In this document: piece by piece, positions 43,777 to 53,900 of the stretch
Layout: each line of letters begins with the position of its first letter
How positions within the stretch are numbered: the stretch's first letter is position 1
Origin: Hexactinellida sp. DTS-2022
Lineage: Eukaryota; Porifera; Hexactinellida
Assembly (NCBI GenBank): GCA_028753945.1
Contig: JAPNXP010000005.1
Location: 5,043,809-5,107,808 of the forward strand
Direction: 5' to 3'
Length of the DNA: 64,000 bases
The notes under the pieces: model-generated
Told to the model about the DNA's origin: nothing
Databases searched by the model: none
Seen by the model: only the letters and a program-made list of their open reading frames with translations
Translations under genes and position numbers: made by a program

Positions 43777-44409
43777 CTAGAAAGACTGCAAAAGAGCGCA
43801 GTTTTCGCTCGTGAAGAGGAACCGCTCGATGCCCCCCTCCTCTATGGACACGAGCCTAATCACGCCGCCACTGGACCCGTCCCTGCCCATCGCGAGGGAG
43901 AGAGCTCTCTGAACGAACTCCACGCACTCGCCCCGAGTGAAGTCCTCTCGGTAGTTCGAGTCGCAGAACCCGTATATGTAGGAGCTCCCGGAGCCCCCGA
44001 TGGTCAGTGGCTGCCGCACACAGAGGCCGCCGAGAGGGATGGAGTAGACCTGTCCCCCGTACAGCTCGTCCCACCCGGCGCAGATGATCCCCGCCGAGAA
44101 CTGGTCCCTGTACTCGTAGCAGGTGGAGCGGAAGAGGTGCGCCGCGGTGTGCACCAGGGGCGCCCGGCCCAGCTCGGTAGAGTGCATCTCCAGTCCGTAC
44201 TTCACAAAGTCCGCGATGGCTTGCGTGTCCGCGGCAGAGCCGGAGCGGCAGCAGAAGATGCGGTCAGAGATCCGCGTCAGTTTGTCCGAGACTCGGTTGG
44301 CTACGTATGTGCCGGAGCTGGTGCGGGAGTCGGCCCCTATGAGGACCCCCTTGTCGTACTGCGCAGCCATTATGGAGGTGTGGGACTCTGGCGACTCGAA
44401 GCTGAACAT
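43777..44409 (-). CDS. PSMB6: Proteasome subunit beta type-6 (beta1, caspase-like)
   Basis: Intronless 210-residue protein. The mature sequence [19 protein letters not shown] begins at residue 11 and the following [31 protein letters not shown] and [11 protein letters not shown] are diagnostic of beta1. Catalytic residues of the N-terminal nucleophile site are present: Thr11 (mature Thr1), Asp27 and Lys43. The propeptide is only ten residues (about 34 in human), and the residue before the catalytic Thr is His, where proteolytically active beta subunits normally have Gly for self-cleavage. An ACACAG acceptor-like site ends 2 nt before the ATG, so an upstream coding exon cannot be excluded. Confidence 0.95.
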   Translation of the reverse strand: MFSFESPESHTSIMAAQYDKGVLIGADSRTSSGTYVANRVSDKLTRISDRIFCCRSGSAADTQAIADFVKYGLEMHSTELGRAPLVHTAAHLFRSTCYEYRDQFSAGIICAGWDELYGGQVYSIPLGGLCVRQPLTIGGSGSSYIYGFCDSNYREDFTRGECVEFVQRALSLAMGRDGSSGGVIRLVSIEEGGIERFLFTSENCALLQSF

Positions 44410-44565
44410 TTCTGTGTTTATAATCTAGGAGTATTACAGTGTTAGAGCGATAAATAACTGTTGAGTAAATAGCATTGTTATTATCGAATAAATACAGAAT
44501 CTATATAAGTATCGGGTCATACTATAAGTGAGCTATGGCGGTGTCTTATAGTGTGAAATGCCGAG

Positions 44566-46047
44566 TTAATTATCCGTCTCTGGGAGGTCAAGAGGCTGGG
44601 CGAGCTGATTGACAATAAAGTTCTCAACGCACTCAAACACAGCGTGAGGGTCTTGCTCCCCGTTCACGTGTTTACTCTCAGCTTCGTACATCTCCTGTAT
44701 CTCGGACAAATTCTCGTCGAACTGTGCCAGTCGCTGCGTGACGGACGCGAGCTCGTCCTGTGGGTGGGTCAGACAGCGCGCGCTCACCTGCGCACTGGGC
44801 GCCGGGTTGTATAGCGTGTGGTAGGTGGCGCCAGTGACCGGGTCGATCCGCCGCTTGGTTAGGCGCTCAACCGACACTTCTCTGCTCACGTCGAGGAACA
44901 GCACTCTGTTGGGGAGCACGCCCTCCGAGCTGAGGGACTGCGCCTCCTCGCCAGAGGTGGGGAAGGAGTGCAGCACCCAGCCCCGCGTGGCGCACTCCAG
45001 AGTGCTGAGACTCGGCAGCAGCGCCTTGACGAGCAGCTCGGTCGGCATAGGCAGACTTCTGTTCAGGAAGAGCTTCATTCGCTCCGCGAGCGCGCCGCCC
45101 CCACGGAATATTTGCTTCAGAACAAGATCGAAGTCAATATCGACCAGATTGTACTTCTCGGAGAGCAGGGCTGCCTGGGCGTTCTTACCGGCGCCGGGCG
45201 CGCCCAGCAAGAGGACACGGGGCGTTATGGGGGAGAGACTGCGGCTCGTTTCTTGGGAAATGAAATCAAAGACCTGAGCTGTTAGAGACTGCAGTGGCTG
45301 ATCCACGTTGAGTATCTTGTATACATTCCTGAGAGGTTTATCTCGCGAATGATAGCACTGTTGTAGACTGTCCAGATGTCTGGAATATAAGCGCCACTGC
45401 TTGTCAAACACAGACTTTGCGTCGGGAACCTCCATCAGTCTGGCTGCGATATCAGGGTTCTCAGGAACGTTGAGCGGGAAGTGGTATATGTCTCCGGTCA
45501 GAGAATCGATCCGTTTGCCCTCCGACCTCTCCTGCAGCACGTCCCTGTCTCCCTCTAGGAATACGATGTGATCGGCCAGAATGCCCCCGGCCTGCAGGAA
45601 GTGCGCCTCCTCGGGGGTCTGAGGGAATCCGGACACAACCCACCCTCTCGTGAGCAGATCCGACTTACGGAGGTGCTGCTGTATTACGTTAGTTTTCTGC
45701 TGCGAGGTGGGCTCGAGGCCCTCCTTCAACAGCTCCTGCACCTGCTTGCCTTCCGTTGAATCGCTGTCCATTAGAAGAATGTCTGGGTCGATGTACTTGC
45801 ACTTCAGCTTGCGAGCTATCAGTCTGCTTAGAGTCTTTTTGCCAGAGGAGGGCGGGCCGAGAATAAAAATTCGAGGAACTTTGGAACCATTACGCGAACA
45901 AATTTCTAGCATCTTTTGCAGAGGATCTGGTGGCTTGTAAATTGTTAGTTCCTCCAAAATACTTTTGAAGAAATCAAACAAACCGTGCTCCTCTGCGTAG
46001 GCAGAATACTCGGGGGGAATAGTGAGAGGTTTCTGAGTCTCATCCAT
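44566..46047 (-). CDS. AK8: Adenylate kinase 8 (tandem ADK domains)
   Basis: Intronless, 493 residues (human 479). Two adenylate kinase modules are seen, with P-loops IFILGPPSSGKKTLSRLIA near residue 57 and LLLGAPGAGKNAQAALLSE near 275. Each is followed by the ADK lid pattern, KRIDSLTGDIYHFP and KRRIDPVTGATYHTL. A helical N-terminal segment (YAEEHGLFDFFKSILEELTI) matches the AK8 dimerisation-like extension. AK8 interconverts adenine nucleotides in cytosol and motile cilia, where it sits with radial-spoke proteins. An AACTTAG acceptor-like site ends 4 nt before the ATG, one of the clearest examples of the pattern in this window. Confidence 0.93.
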   Translation of the reverse strand: MDETQKPLTIPPEYSAYAEEHGLFDFFKSILEELTIYKPPDPLQKMLEICSRNGSKVPRIFILGPPSSGKKTLSRLIARKLKCKYIDPDILLMDSDSTEGKQVQELLKEGLEPTSQQKTNVIQQHLRKSDLLTRGWVVSGFPQTPEEAHFLQAGGILADHIVFLEGDRDVLQERSEGKRIDSLTGDIYHFPLNVPENPDIAARLMEVPDAKSVFDKQWRLYSRHLDSLQQCYHSRDKPLRNVYKILNVDQPLQSLTAQVFDFISQETSRSLSPITPRVLLLGAPGAGKNAQAALLSEKYNLVDIDFDLVLKQIFRGGGALAERMKLFLNRSLPMPTELLVKALLPSLSTLECATRGWVLHSFPTSGEEAQSLSSEGVLPNRVLFLDVSREVSVERLTKRRIDPVTGATYHTLYNPAPSAQVSARCLTHPQDELASVTQRLAQFDENLSEIQEMYEAESKHVNGEQDPHAVFECVENFIVNQLAQPLDLPETDN

Positions 46048-46237
46048 GGTACCTAAGTTAGATTATACGAACAACTAAAGAAACCGAGAGATGCCAGTGC
46101 GTGTTATAAGGAAGGAAGAGACTAAGAAACGGTAAATTATACGACATCAATTAGAATACATAATAGTACAGTACATGTGCGCAACCAAATAATATAAGAA
46201 AGTTTTCACTCATGCGTTGCTTCAACATAGAAAGGTC

Positions 46238-48625
46238 TCATTTCGTGTGCGAGGGGGGCAGCTGTCCCGGAGGGTTGTCGAGCACCTTGTAGTCGAGAGA
46301 GGCGATCAGAGGTTCGGTCAAATCCCCGATTTCCGAACCAAGAACGGTCTTGTAGGGCAGTGGCTTTGGAGTAACTGCATCATCCGAATGCCCGGAGTCG
46401 GAACTAACCGAGTTTCCAGCTGAGAGGGGCGCCGGAAAAGGCATATTCCAGTTCCCGAAGAACATGCTGGTGGTGGGTTTAAACGAGGATTGAGTCTCGT
46501 GCATTCGGTGGAGAGCCAGGATCTGCTTGCTGGTCTGCATCTCTTGGTAGGAGGAGCCGACCGTGGGGCCTGGCGGCGGCTGTTTGTAGTTAGACATGTC
46601 TACCATGGGCAGCGTGTTGGTGGGGTCGGATAGCGTGCTCCTGATCACGTCCTGGTTGACAGGGTCGTCCCGTAAATGCTTCAGAAGCTTGTGGGACTGA
46701 GTCGGAGGTTTCCAGGTGGGATTACGCACAGAGAAGCTCAGCAGAGACAGCTCTGTCTTGCCGTTCTTAGCGAGGGAGTTAGCGGGAGGCTCCGAAGTGA
46801 TAATGTCCTCTCTCTCTAACTGAGTGCGGCCTGTCTCCGCGGCAGACACCCACGCGACGTCCCCGTGTCTCTGCAGATCCAGCTGCGCGAAACTGCACAC
46901 GTCACCGAGTCCCTCGACCTCCACTGTGAAGTGGCGGAAGAAGTCAATAATGTCTGGCGCTCTCCTTCTGAACGCAAAGTACAGAATGAACGGCGTAAGC
47001 ACTGGCGAGAGCATCTCGTGCAGAATGAGCACAACTCGGTACTGGAACAACTGGGAGAACTGCTTCATGACGCCCTGGTCCTCGGGACGCAGCTTCCAGT
47101 CCTCCGGCATGTAGTGCACGTGCTTGAGCACCTCCGCCATTAGCAGCTTCGGCTCCTCCTGCAGCATGTCTTCGGGGGGAACCAGCACTCGACAGACGGC
47201 AACGACAATGCCCAACACAGACCCGATTTTAATGAGATACTCTGTGAAGAAAACATTCTCATTCAGAAACCCAAAGAACAGCAACAGGGCCAGGAGTGCA
47301 CCAGCCATGAATCCGAAATGTCGCGCCAGCAGGTTGACTATGGAGTTGGTGTAGAGATGCAGGTAGTTCTTAGCTGGGGCGTAGGCGCGCGAGAGCCGCT
47401 GCTGCATCTCGTGCTCCAGCTCGTTGAAATGCTGGAACTCAAGCTTGGCGGGAATGCTCCACAGACGGAGCCCCATGGCACTGGGGTTCTTACGGGCGAG
47501 GTCGGCGTAGCTGAAGATGGAGAAAAAGAATTGGTACAAAAGAACAAAGGGGAAGAGCAACAAGTTCAGGAGAGCAAAGTACGCAATGCGATTGGAGAGT
47601 TGCCTTACGATAGACTGTTTGCTGATAGAGGAACGCACCTCATCGATAAGGTGGTACTTCGGATGGAATAGAGAGCCAGGCGCTGTGAAGAGAATCCAAT
47701 AGTAGTTCTTCAGAAGAATAGTTGAACAAAAAACTTGTTTTCCAATTAGTGGGACATTAAAATGCATCGGTAGGAGTTTTCTGTTGACCATAGCGACAAC
47801 ATAGTTACGGTAACGGAGGATGCGGTGGTACACATCGAGGGAACTCATTTCCCGTTTCTTTATCAAGAGGGAGTAGCCATCTCCCTCCAGCTGGAAGTTT
47901 TGGAGTCTCTCAACAATCAAAGTAAATGAGTAGTTGCGCATTTTCGAAGGATCTAGTCCCAATGCAGTTTTATAAAAATCCCGAACATCCAGGTAGATGA
48001 TTGTTTTATAAATGGCTTTGAAAGTACGCCAAACCCAGAAAGGTATCCCAAACAATAAGAGGAGCACAACAGAAGCGGGAGGGTTCATAAGATTGTTCAA
48101 TTGGATAAAGTCGATTGGATTTAATTTGTTTTCAGGATTGGTTGACTCCATCAACTTCCCAAAATCGACGCAAGATATGAGGAAAATGATCAGGAAGAAA
48201 ATAAACAGAAATTGAAACAAATCGAGATACTGACGGACTACAAGAGGTAAATACCCGCCTTCTTTCCAAAAAAAGTATATTCTCGTAAAGAAATCATCCA
48301 AATCCTTCACGTGCTTCCACCGGTTCAGGTTCCGTTCCCACCTAATGCTGGAGCCTCCCGCTTTCCCAGTGGCGCCAATGGAATGAAATGAGGGAGGTTG
48401 GTCTTCGATTTCCTGAACATGAGCACCAACTTCTGGGTCCTTGGGAACGGAAGGGGATTTCAAACTTAGGTTGAATTCGTCATCCTCAGGCTCAGAAACT
48501 ACTTGCGTATAGGGCACGTCTTTATGAGGGATCCAACGAGAAAATGAATCCTTGATGCTGCGTAGGTTGAAGTCAAGACCAGGCCAGGGGCTAGGCTTTG
48601 ATGTGTCGTTATTCCGGTCATTCAT
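46238..48625 (-). CDS. ATG9: ATG9 autophagy lipid scramblase
   Basis: Intronless, 795 residues from the ATG at 48625; a GTG-initiated extension of five residues is unlikely. The core has the ATG9 arrangement: FFTRIYFFWKEGGYLPLVVR before the first membrane helix (LFQFLFIFFLIIFLISC), then SVVLLLLFGIPFWVWRTF, a re-entrant region, FALLNLLLFPFVLLYQFFF, FMAGALLALLLFFGFLNENV and GSVLGIVVAVCRVLVPPED. The conserved HYMPEDWK and HEMLSPVLTPFILYF elements are present. The C-terminal 200 residues are probably disordered. ATG9 is the multi-spanning scramblase of small vesicles that seed autophagosomes. It is the first gene of a nine-gene minus-strand run, next to the satellite array. Confidence 0.96.
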   Translation of the reverse strand: MNDRNNDTSKPSPWPGLDFNLRSIKDSFSRWIPHKDVPYTQVVSEPEDDEFNLSLKSPSVPKDPEVGAHVQEIEDQPPSFHSIGATGKAGGSSIRWERNLNRWKHVKDLDDFFTRIYFFWKEGGYLPLVVRQYLDLFQFLFIFFLIIFLISCVDFGKLMESTNPENKLNPIDFIQLNNLMNPPASVVLLLLFGIPFWVWRTFKAIYKTIIYLDVRDFYKTALGLDPSKMRNYSFTLIVERLQNFQLEGDGYSLLIKKREMSSLDVYHRILRYRNYVVAMVNRKLLPMHFNVPLIGKQVFCSTILLKNYYWILFTAPGSLFHPKYHLIDEVRSSISKQSIVRQLSNRIAYFALLNLLLFPFVLLYQFFFSIFSYADLARKNPSAMGLRLWSIPAKLEFQHFNELEHEMQQRLSRAYAPAKNYLHLYTNSIVNLLARHFGFMAGALLALLLFFGFLNENVFFTEYLIKIGSVLGIVVAVCRVLVPPEDMLQEEPKLLMAEVLKHVHYMPEDWKLRPEDQGVMKQFSQLFQYRVVLILHEMLSPVLTPFILYFAFRRRAPDIIDFFRHFTVEVEGLGDVCSFAQLDLQRHGDVAWVSAAETGRTQLEREDIITSEPPANSLAKNGKTELSLLSFSVRNPTWKPPTQSHKLLKHLRDDPVNQDVIRSTLSDPTNTLPMVDMSNYKQPPPGPTVGSSYQEMQTSKQILALHRMHETQSSFKPTTSMFFGNWNMPFPAPLSAGNSVSSDSGHSDDAVTPKPLPYKTVLGSEIGDLTEPLIASLDYKVLDNPPGQLPPSHTK

Positions 48626-49228
48626 GAGACTCAGTTGCACTCAAAAATGGAGAAACGGTGTACGAAAAAGCTAAATAAACAGAATATTCATTAAATAAGA
48701 CCAATTTTCTCAATGAAACATAACACATGATTAGGTAGGCGAGTGGTTTAACCTTTCTATATAAAAGTCAATTGATGAGAGAGCCCAGGGTTTTTTCTAT
48801 GATCAATACTAGACAATTAAATGACCAGTGTTTTCCCAATGAACCATTCCACATGGCTATATAGTAGATTCTTTTACAATTGACCCATTCGCTCGCATAT
48901 AAAGTTTTGCCTTTAGCTATGACCCAAGGCTTCCCGTCCCTGAGATTATGGCCGCAGGACCCCTGGCAAAAATATTCTGTTTAATATTGATTAATCTAAT
49001 TTAACATATTAGCTATCTTATTGTAACAGAGAGCTAAGTCTGTAGCTATCCTACTTTTCTTATTTCAACAATTATTGTGTAATCGGAACCAAAAGGCTTC
49101 TATGAGAAAACAATGTTGAACTCAAATCAGGCGATTAGTATAGATCAATGCACTATATTTTGAAATGCGTTGATTTGAAGTTGATTTGAGCCTATACTAA
49201 GGCTCAAATCAACTACTACTATACTAAC
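48626..49228. other. AT-rich spacer between ATG9 and the satellite array
   Basis: This 600-bp region should hold the promoter of ATG9, and perhaps of the whole downstream run. No ORF or RNA gene is apparent. A hairpin near its far end is listed separately. Confidence 0.5.
49180..49213. repeat. Perfect 13-bp inverted repeat (hairpin)
   Basis: GTTGATTTGAGCC (49180-49192) pairs with GGCTCAAATCAAC (49201-49213) around an 8-nt loop, and one more A-T pair extends it outward. Partial copies of the same arm (TTGATTTGA, CTCAAATCA) lie within 70 bp upstream. It sits just outside the first satellite monomer. Function unknown. Confidence 0.6.
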
Positions 49229-49294
49229 TAAGAATGCTATAATAGTACATTAAGAAGGTGACTGTTTGACAATAAACAATCCAGGTCACTTTAA

Positions 49295-49993
49295 GGTTCA
49301 GGTATACTCTACAAAATTTGAAAATTTAGATAAAATCCAAATCATTGTCTATCTCTCTTTTATTGCATTTTTGGATTGTATTGATACCAATAAGTACTCT
49401 CAAGAGATTTCTAAGAAGAATTCCTATTATTTTTCCAGTTTAACACACTTTGGTCACCTCAATCTAGGAATAATTGATGTAAATTTTTTTTTTCAAAACC
49501 CGCTATCGCAAAACTAACATTTTCAGATTTGTGTAGATAAGAAACTTTTTCAGTTTTGCACGTAGAATCGAAATCTCAACGGTTTCGGATAGATCTCGTC
49601 TAGATCCATCATGTATTGTTTGCGATTTATTAAATTAGAAATATTTGCTGAGCTTTGCGGATTTTGGATAGGAAAATTTCGATTAAAAAGTTGACATCAC
49701 GTATTAATCAAGAAAATTAAAAATATATTAAATTTGAACAATCCCAGACGATGCAGGATAAACAAGATATAGATAAACGCATTTAAACAGTATTTACTAT
49801 TGTAAGGTTCATTATTACTAAAAAATCTCTTACACAAATGAGTAAAATTTGAAAACCTAAAATTTCCCAGTTACTTGTCATTGAAATATTATTGCATTTT
49901 TGCAAATAGAAGGATGATTCAAATCCGCAGTAAAAATTTCAAGTAAATGAGGTAAATATTTTTGGTAGAAGTGCTCTAGAGTATACCTGAACC
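49295..49993. mobile_element. 699-bp TTAA-type MITE inside the first satellite monomer
   Basis: Perfect 17-bp terminal inverted repeats: GGTTCAGGTATACTCTA at 49295-49311 and its complement at 49977-49993. They are flanked by TTAA at 49291-49294 and 49994-49997. In uninterrupted satellite copies the same place reads CACTTTAAAAAG with a single TTAA, so removing the element plus one TTAA restores a normal monomer. TTAA duplication is the hallmark of piggyBac-superfamily transposases. The AT-rich interior has no transposase, only a short frame of 83 codons in the left part that I consider spurious. Confidence 0.9.
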
Positions 49994-50905
49994 TTAAAAA
50001 GAGATTTACTTTTCACCAGACATCCCAAACATCACATAAAGATAGCCAGTCCTTTCACTATACCCCATCAAAGACAATAAAAAAGAATAATTCTATCACT
50101 CCCTTCGTTCCCAGCCAATTTTTAACCAACCAAAGATAGATTTTAAGAATGCTATAATAGTACATTAAGAAGGTGACTGTTTGCCAATAAACAATCCAGG
50201 TCACTTTAAAAAGAGATTTACTTTTCACCAGACATCCCAAACATCACATAAAGATAGCCAGTCCTTTTACTATACCCCATCAAAGACAATAAAAAAGAAT
50301 AATTCTATCACTCCCTTCGTTCCCAGCCAATTTTTAACCAACCAAAGATAGATTTTAAGAATGCTATAATAGTACATTAAGAAGGTGACTGTTTGACAAT
50401 AAACAATCCAGGTCACTTTAAAAAGAGATTTACTTTTCACCAGACATCCCAAACATCACATAAAGATAGCCAGTCCTTTCACTATACCCCATCAAAGACA
50501 ATAAAAAAGAATAATTCTATCACTCCCTTCGTTCCCAGCCAATTTTTAACCAACCAAAGATAGATTTTAAGAATGCTATAATAGTACATTAAGAAGGTGA
50601 CTGTTTGACAATAAACAATCCAGGTCACTTTAAAAAGAGATTTACTTTCCACCAGACATCCCAAACATCACATAAAGATAGCCAGTCCTTTCACTATACC
50701 CCATCAAAGACAATGAAAAAGAAGAATTCTATCACTCCCTTCGTTCCCAGCCAATTTTTAACCAACCAAAGATAGATTTTAAGAATGCTATACTAGTACA
50801 TTTGGAAGGTGACTGTTTGACAATAAACAATCCAGGTCACTTTAAAAAGAGATTTACTTTCCACCAGACATCCCAAACATCACATAAAGATAGCCAGTCC
50901 TTTCA

Positions 50906-53900
50906 CTATACCCCATCAAAGACAATAAAAAAGAATAATTCTATCACTCCCTTCGTTCCCAGCCAATTTTTAACCAACCAAAGATAGATTTTAAGAATGC
51001 TATAATAGTACATTAAGAAGGTGACTGTTTGCCAATAAACAATCCAGGTCACTTTAAAAAGAGATTTACTTTTCACCAGACATCCCAAACATCACATAAA
51101 GATAGCCAGTCCTTTTACTATACCCCATCAAAGACAATAAAAAAGAATAATTCTATCACTCCCTTCGTTCCCAGCCAATTTTTAACCATAAGAAGATAGA
51201 TTTTAAGAATGCTATAAAAGTACATTTGGAAGGTGACTGTTTGACATTAAACAATCCAGGTCACTTTAAAAAGAGATTTACTTTTCACCAGACATCCCAA
51301 ACATCACATAGGATAGCCATACTTTACAATATATTCCATCAAAGACAATAAAAAAGAAGAATTCTATCACTCCCTTCGTTCCCAGCCAATTTTTAACCAA
51401 CCAAAGATAGATTTTAAGAATGCTATAATAGTACATTAAGAAGGTGACTGTTTGACAATAAACAATCCAGGTCACTCTAAAAAGAGATTTACTTTTCACC
51501 AGACATCCCAAACATCACATAAAGATAGCCAGTCCTTTCACTATACCCCATCAAAGACAATAAAAAAGAATAATTCTATCACTCCCTTCGTTCCCAGCCA
51601 ATTTTTAACCAACCAAAGATAGATTTTAAGAATGCTATAATAGTACATTAAGAAGGTGACTGTTTGACAATAAACAATCCAGGTCACTTTAAAAAGAGAT
51701 TTACTTTTCACCAGACATCCCAAACATCACATAAAGATAGCCAGTCCTTTCACTATACCCCATCAAAGACAATAAAAAAGAATAATTCTATCACTCCCTT
51801 CGTTCCCAGCCAATTTTTAACCAACCAAAGATAGATTTTAAGAATGCTATAATAGTACATTAAGAAGGTGACTGTTTGACAATAAACAATCCAGGTCACT
51901 TTAAAAAGAGATTTACTTTTCACCAGACATCCCAAACATCACATAAAGATAGCCAGTCCTTTCACTATACCCCATCAAAGACAATAAAAAAGAATAATTC
52001 TATCACTCCCTTCGTTCCCAGCCAATTTTTAACCAACCAAAGATAGATTTTAAGAATGCTATAATAGTACATTAAGAAGGTGACTGTTTGACAATAAACA
52101 ATCCAGGTCACTTTAAAAAGAGATTTACTTTTCACCAGACATCCCAAACATCACATAAAGATAGCCAGTCCTTTTACTATACCCCATCAAAGACAATAAA
52201 AAAGAATAATTCTATCACTCCCTTCGTTCCCAGCCAATTTTTAACCATAAGAAGATAGATTTTAAGAATGCTATAAAAGTACATTTGGAAGGTGACTGTT
52301 TGACATTAAACAATCCAGGTCACTTTAAAAAGAGATTTACTTTTCACCAGACATCCCAAACATCACATAGGATAGCCATACTTTACAATATATTCCATCA
52401 AAGACAATAAAAAAGAAGAATTCTATCACTCCCTTCGTTCCCAGCCAATTTTTAACCAACCAAAGATAGATTTTAAGAATGCTATAATAGTACATTAAGA
52501 AGGTGACTGTTTGACAATAAACAATCCAGGTCACTCTAAAAAGAGATTTACTTTTCACCAGACATCCCAAACATCACATAAAGATAGCCAGTCCTTTCAC
52601 TATACCCCATCAAAGACAATAAAAAAGAATAATTCTATCACTCCCTTCGTTCCCAGCCAATTTTTAACCAACCAAAGATAGATTTTAAGAATGCTATAAT
52701 AGTACATTAAGAAGGTGACTGTTTGACAATAAACAATCCAGGTCACTTTAAAAAGAGATTTACTTTTCACCAGACATCCCAAACATCACATAAAGATAGC
52801 CAGTCCTTTCACTATACCCCATCAAAGACAATAAAAAAGAATAATTCTATCACTCCCTTCGTTCCCAGCCAATTTTTAACCAACCAAAGATAGATTTTAA
52901 GAATGCTATAATAGTACATTAAGAAGGTGACTGTTTGACAATAAACAATCCAGGTCACTTTAAAAAGAGATTTACTTTCCACCAGACATCCCAAACATCA
53001 CATAAAGATAGCCAGTCCTTTCACTATACCCCATCAAAGACAATGAAAAAGAAGAATTCTATCACTCCCTTCGTTCCCAGCCAATTTTTAACCAACCAAA
53101 GATAGATTTTAAGAATGCTATACTAGTACATTTGGAAGGTGACTGTTTGACAATAAACAATCCAGGTCACTTTAAAAAGAGATTTACTTTCCACCAGACA
53201 TCCCAAACATCACATAAAGATAGCCAGTCCTTTCACTATACCCCATCAAAGACAATAAAAAAGAATAATTCTATCACTCCCTTCGTTCCCAGCCAATTTT
53301 TAACCAACCAAAGATAGATTTTAAGAATGCTATAATAGTACATTAAGAAGGTGACTGTTTGCCAATAAACAATCCAGGTCACTTTAAAAAGAGATTTACT
53401 TTTCACCAGACATCCCAAACATCACATAAAGATAGCCAGTCCTTTTACTATACCCCATCAAAGACAATAAAAAAGAATAATTCTATCACTCCCTTCGTTC
53501 CCAGCCAATTTTTAACCATAAGAAGATAGATTTTAAGAATGCTATAAAAGTACATTTGGAAGGTGACTGTTTGACATTAAACAATCCAGGTCACTTTAAA
53601 AAGAGATTTACTTTTCACCAGACATCCCAAACATCACATAGGATAGCCATACTTTACAATATATTCCATCAAAGACAATAAAAAAGAAGAATTCTATCAC
53701 TCCCTTCGTTCCCAGCCAATTTTTAACCAACCAAAGATAGATTTTAAGAATGCTATAATAGTACATTAAGAAGGTGACTGTTTGACAATAAACAATCCAG
53801 GTCACTCTAAAAAGAGATTTACTTTTCACCAGACATCCCAAACATCACATAAAGATAGCCAGTCCTTTCACTATACCCCATCAAAGACAATAAAAAAGAA

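Noticed and set aside
36275..48625. Bacterial-style operon or contamination by a prokaryote
   Set aside because: The gene content (ATG9, SNAPIN, PSMB6, SSU72) is purely eukaryotic, and adjoining genes have spliceosomal introns.
48626..48640. Upstream GTG start for ATG9 adding MQLSL
   Set aside because: An ATG follows five codons later in the same frame; non-ATG initiation need not be invoked.
49266..49517. 83-codon plus-strand ORF spanning the satellite/MITE junction
   Set aside because: It starts in satellite sequence and ends inside an AT-rich non-autonomous element; it resembles no transposase.
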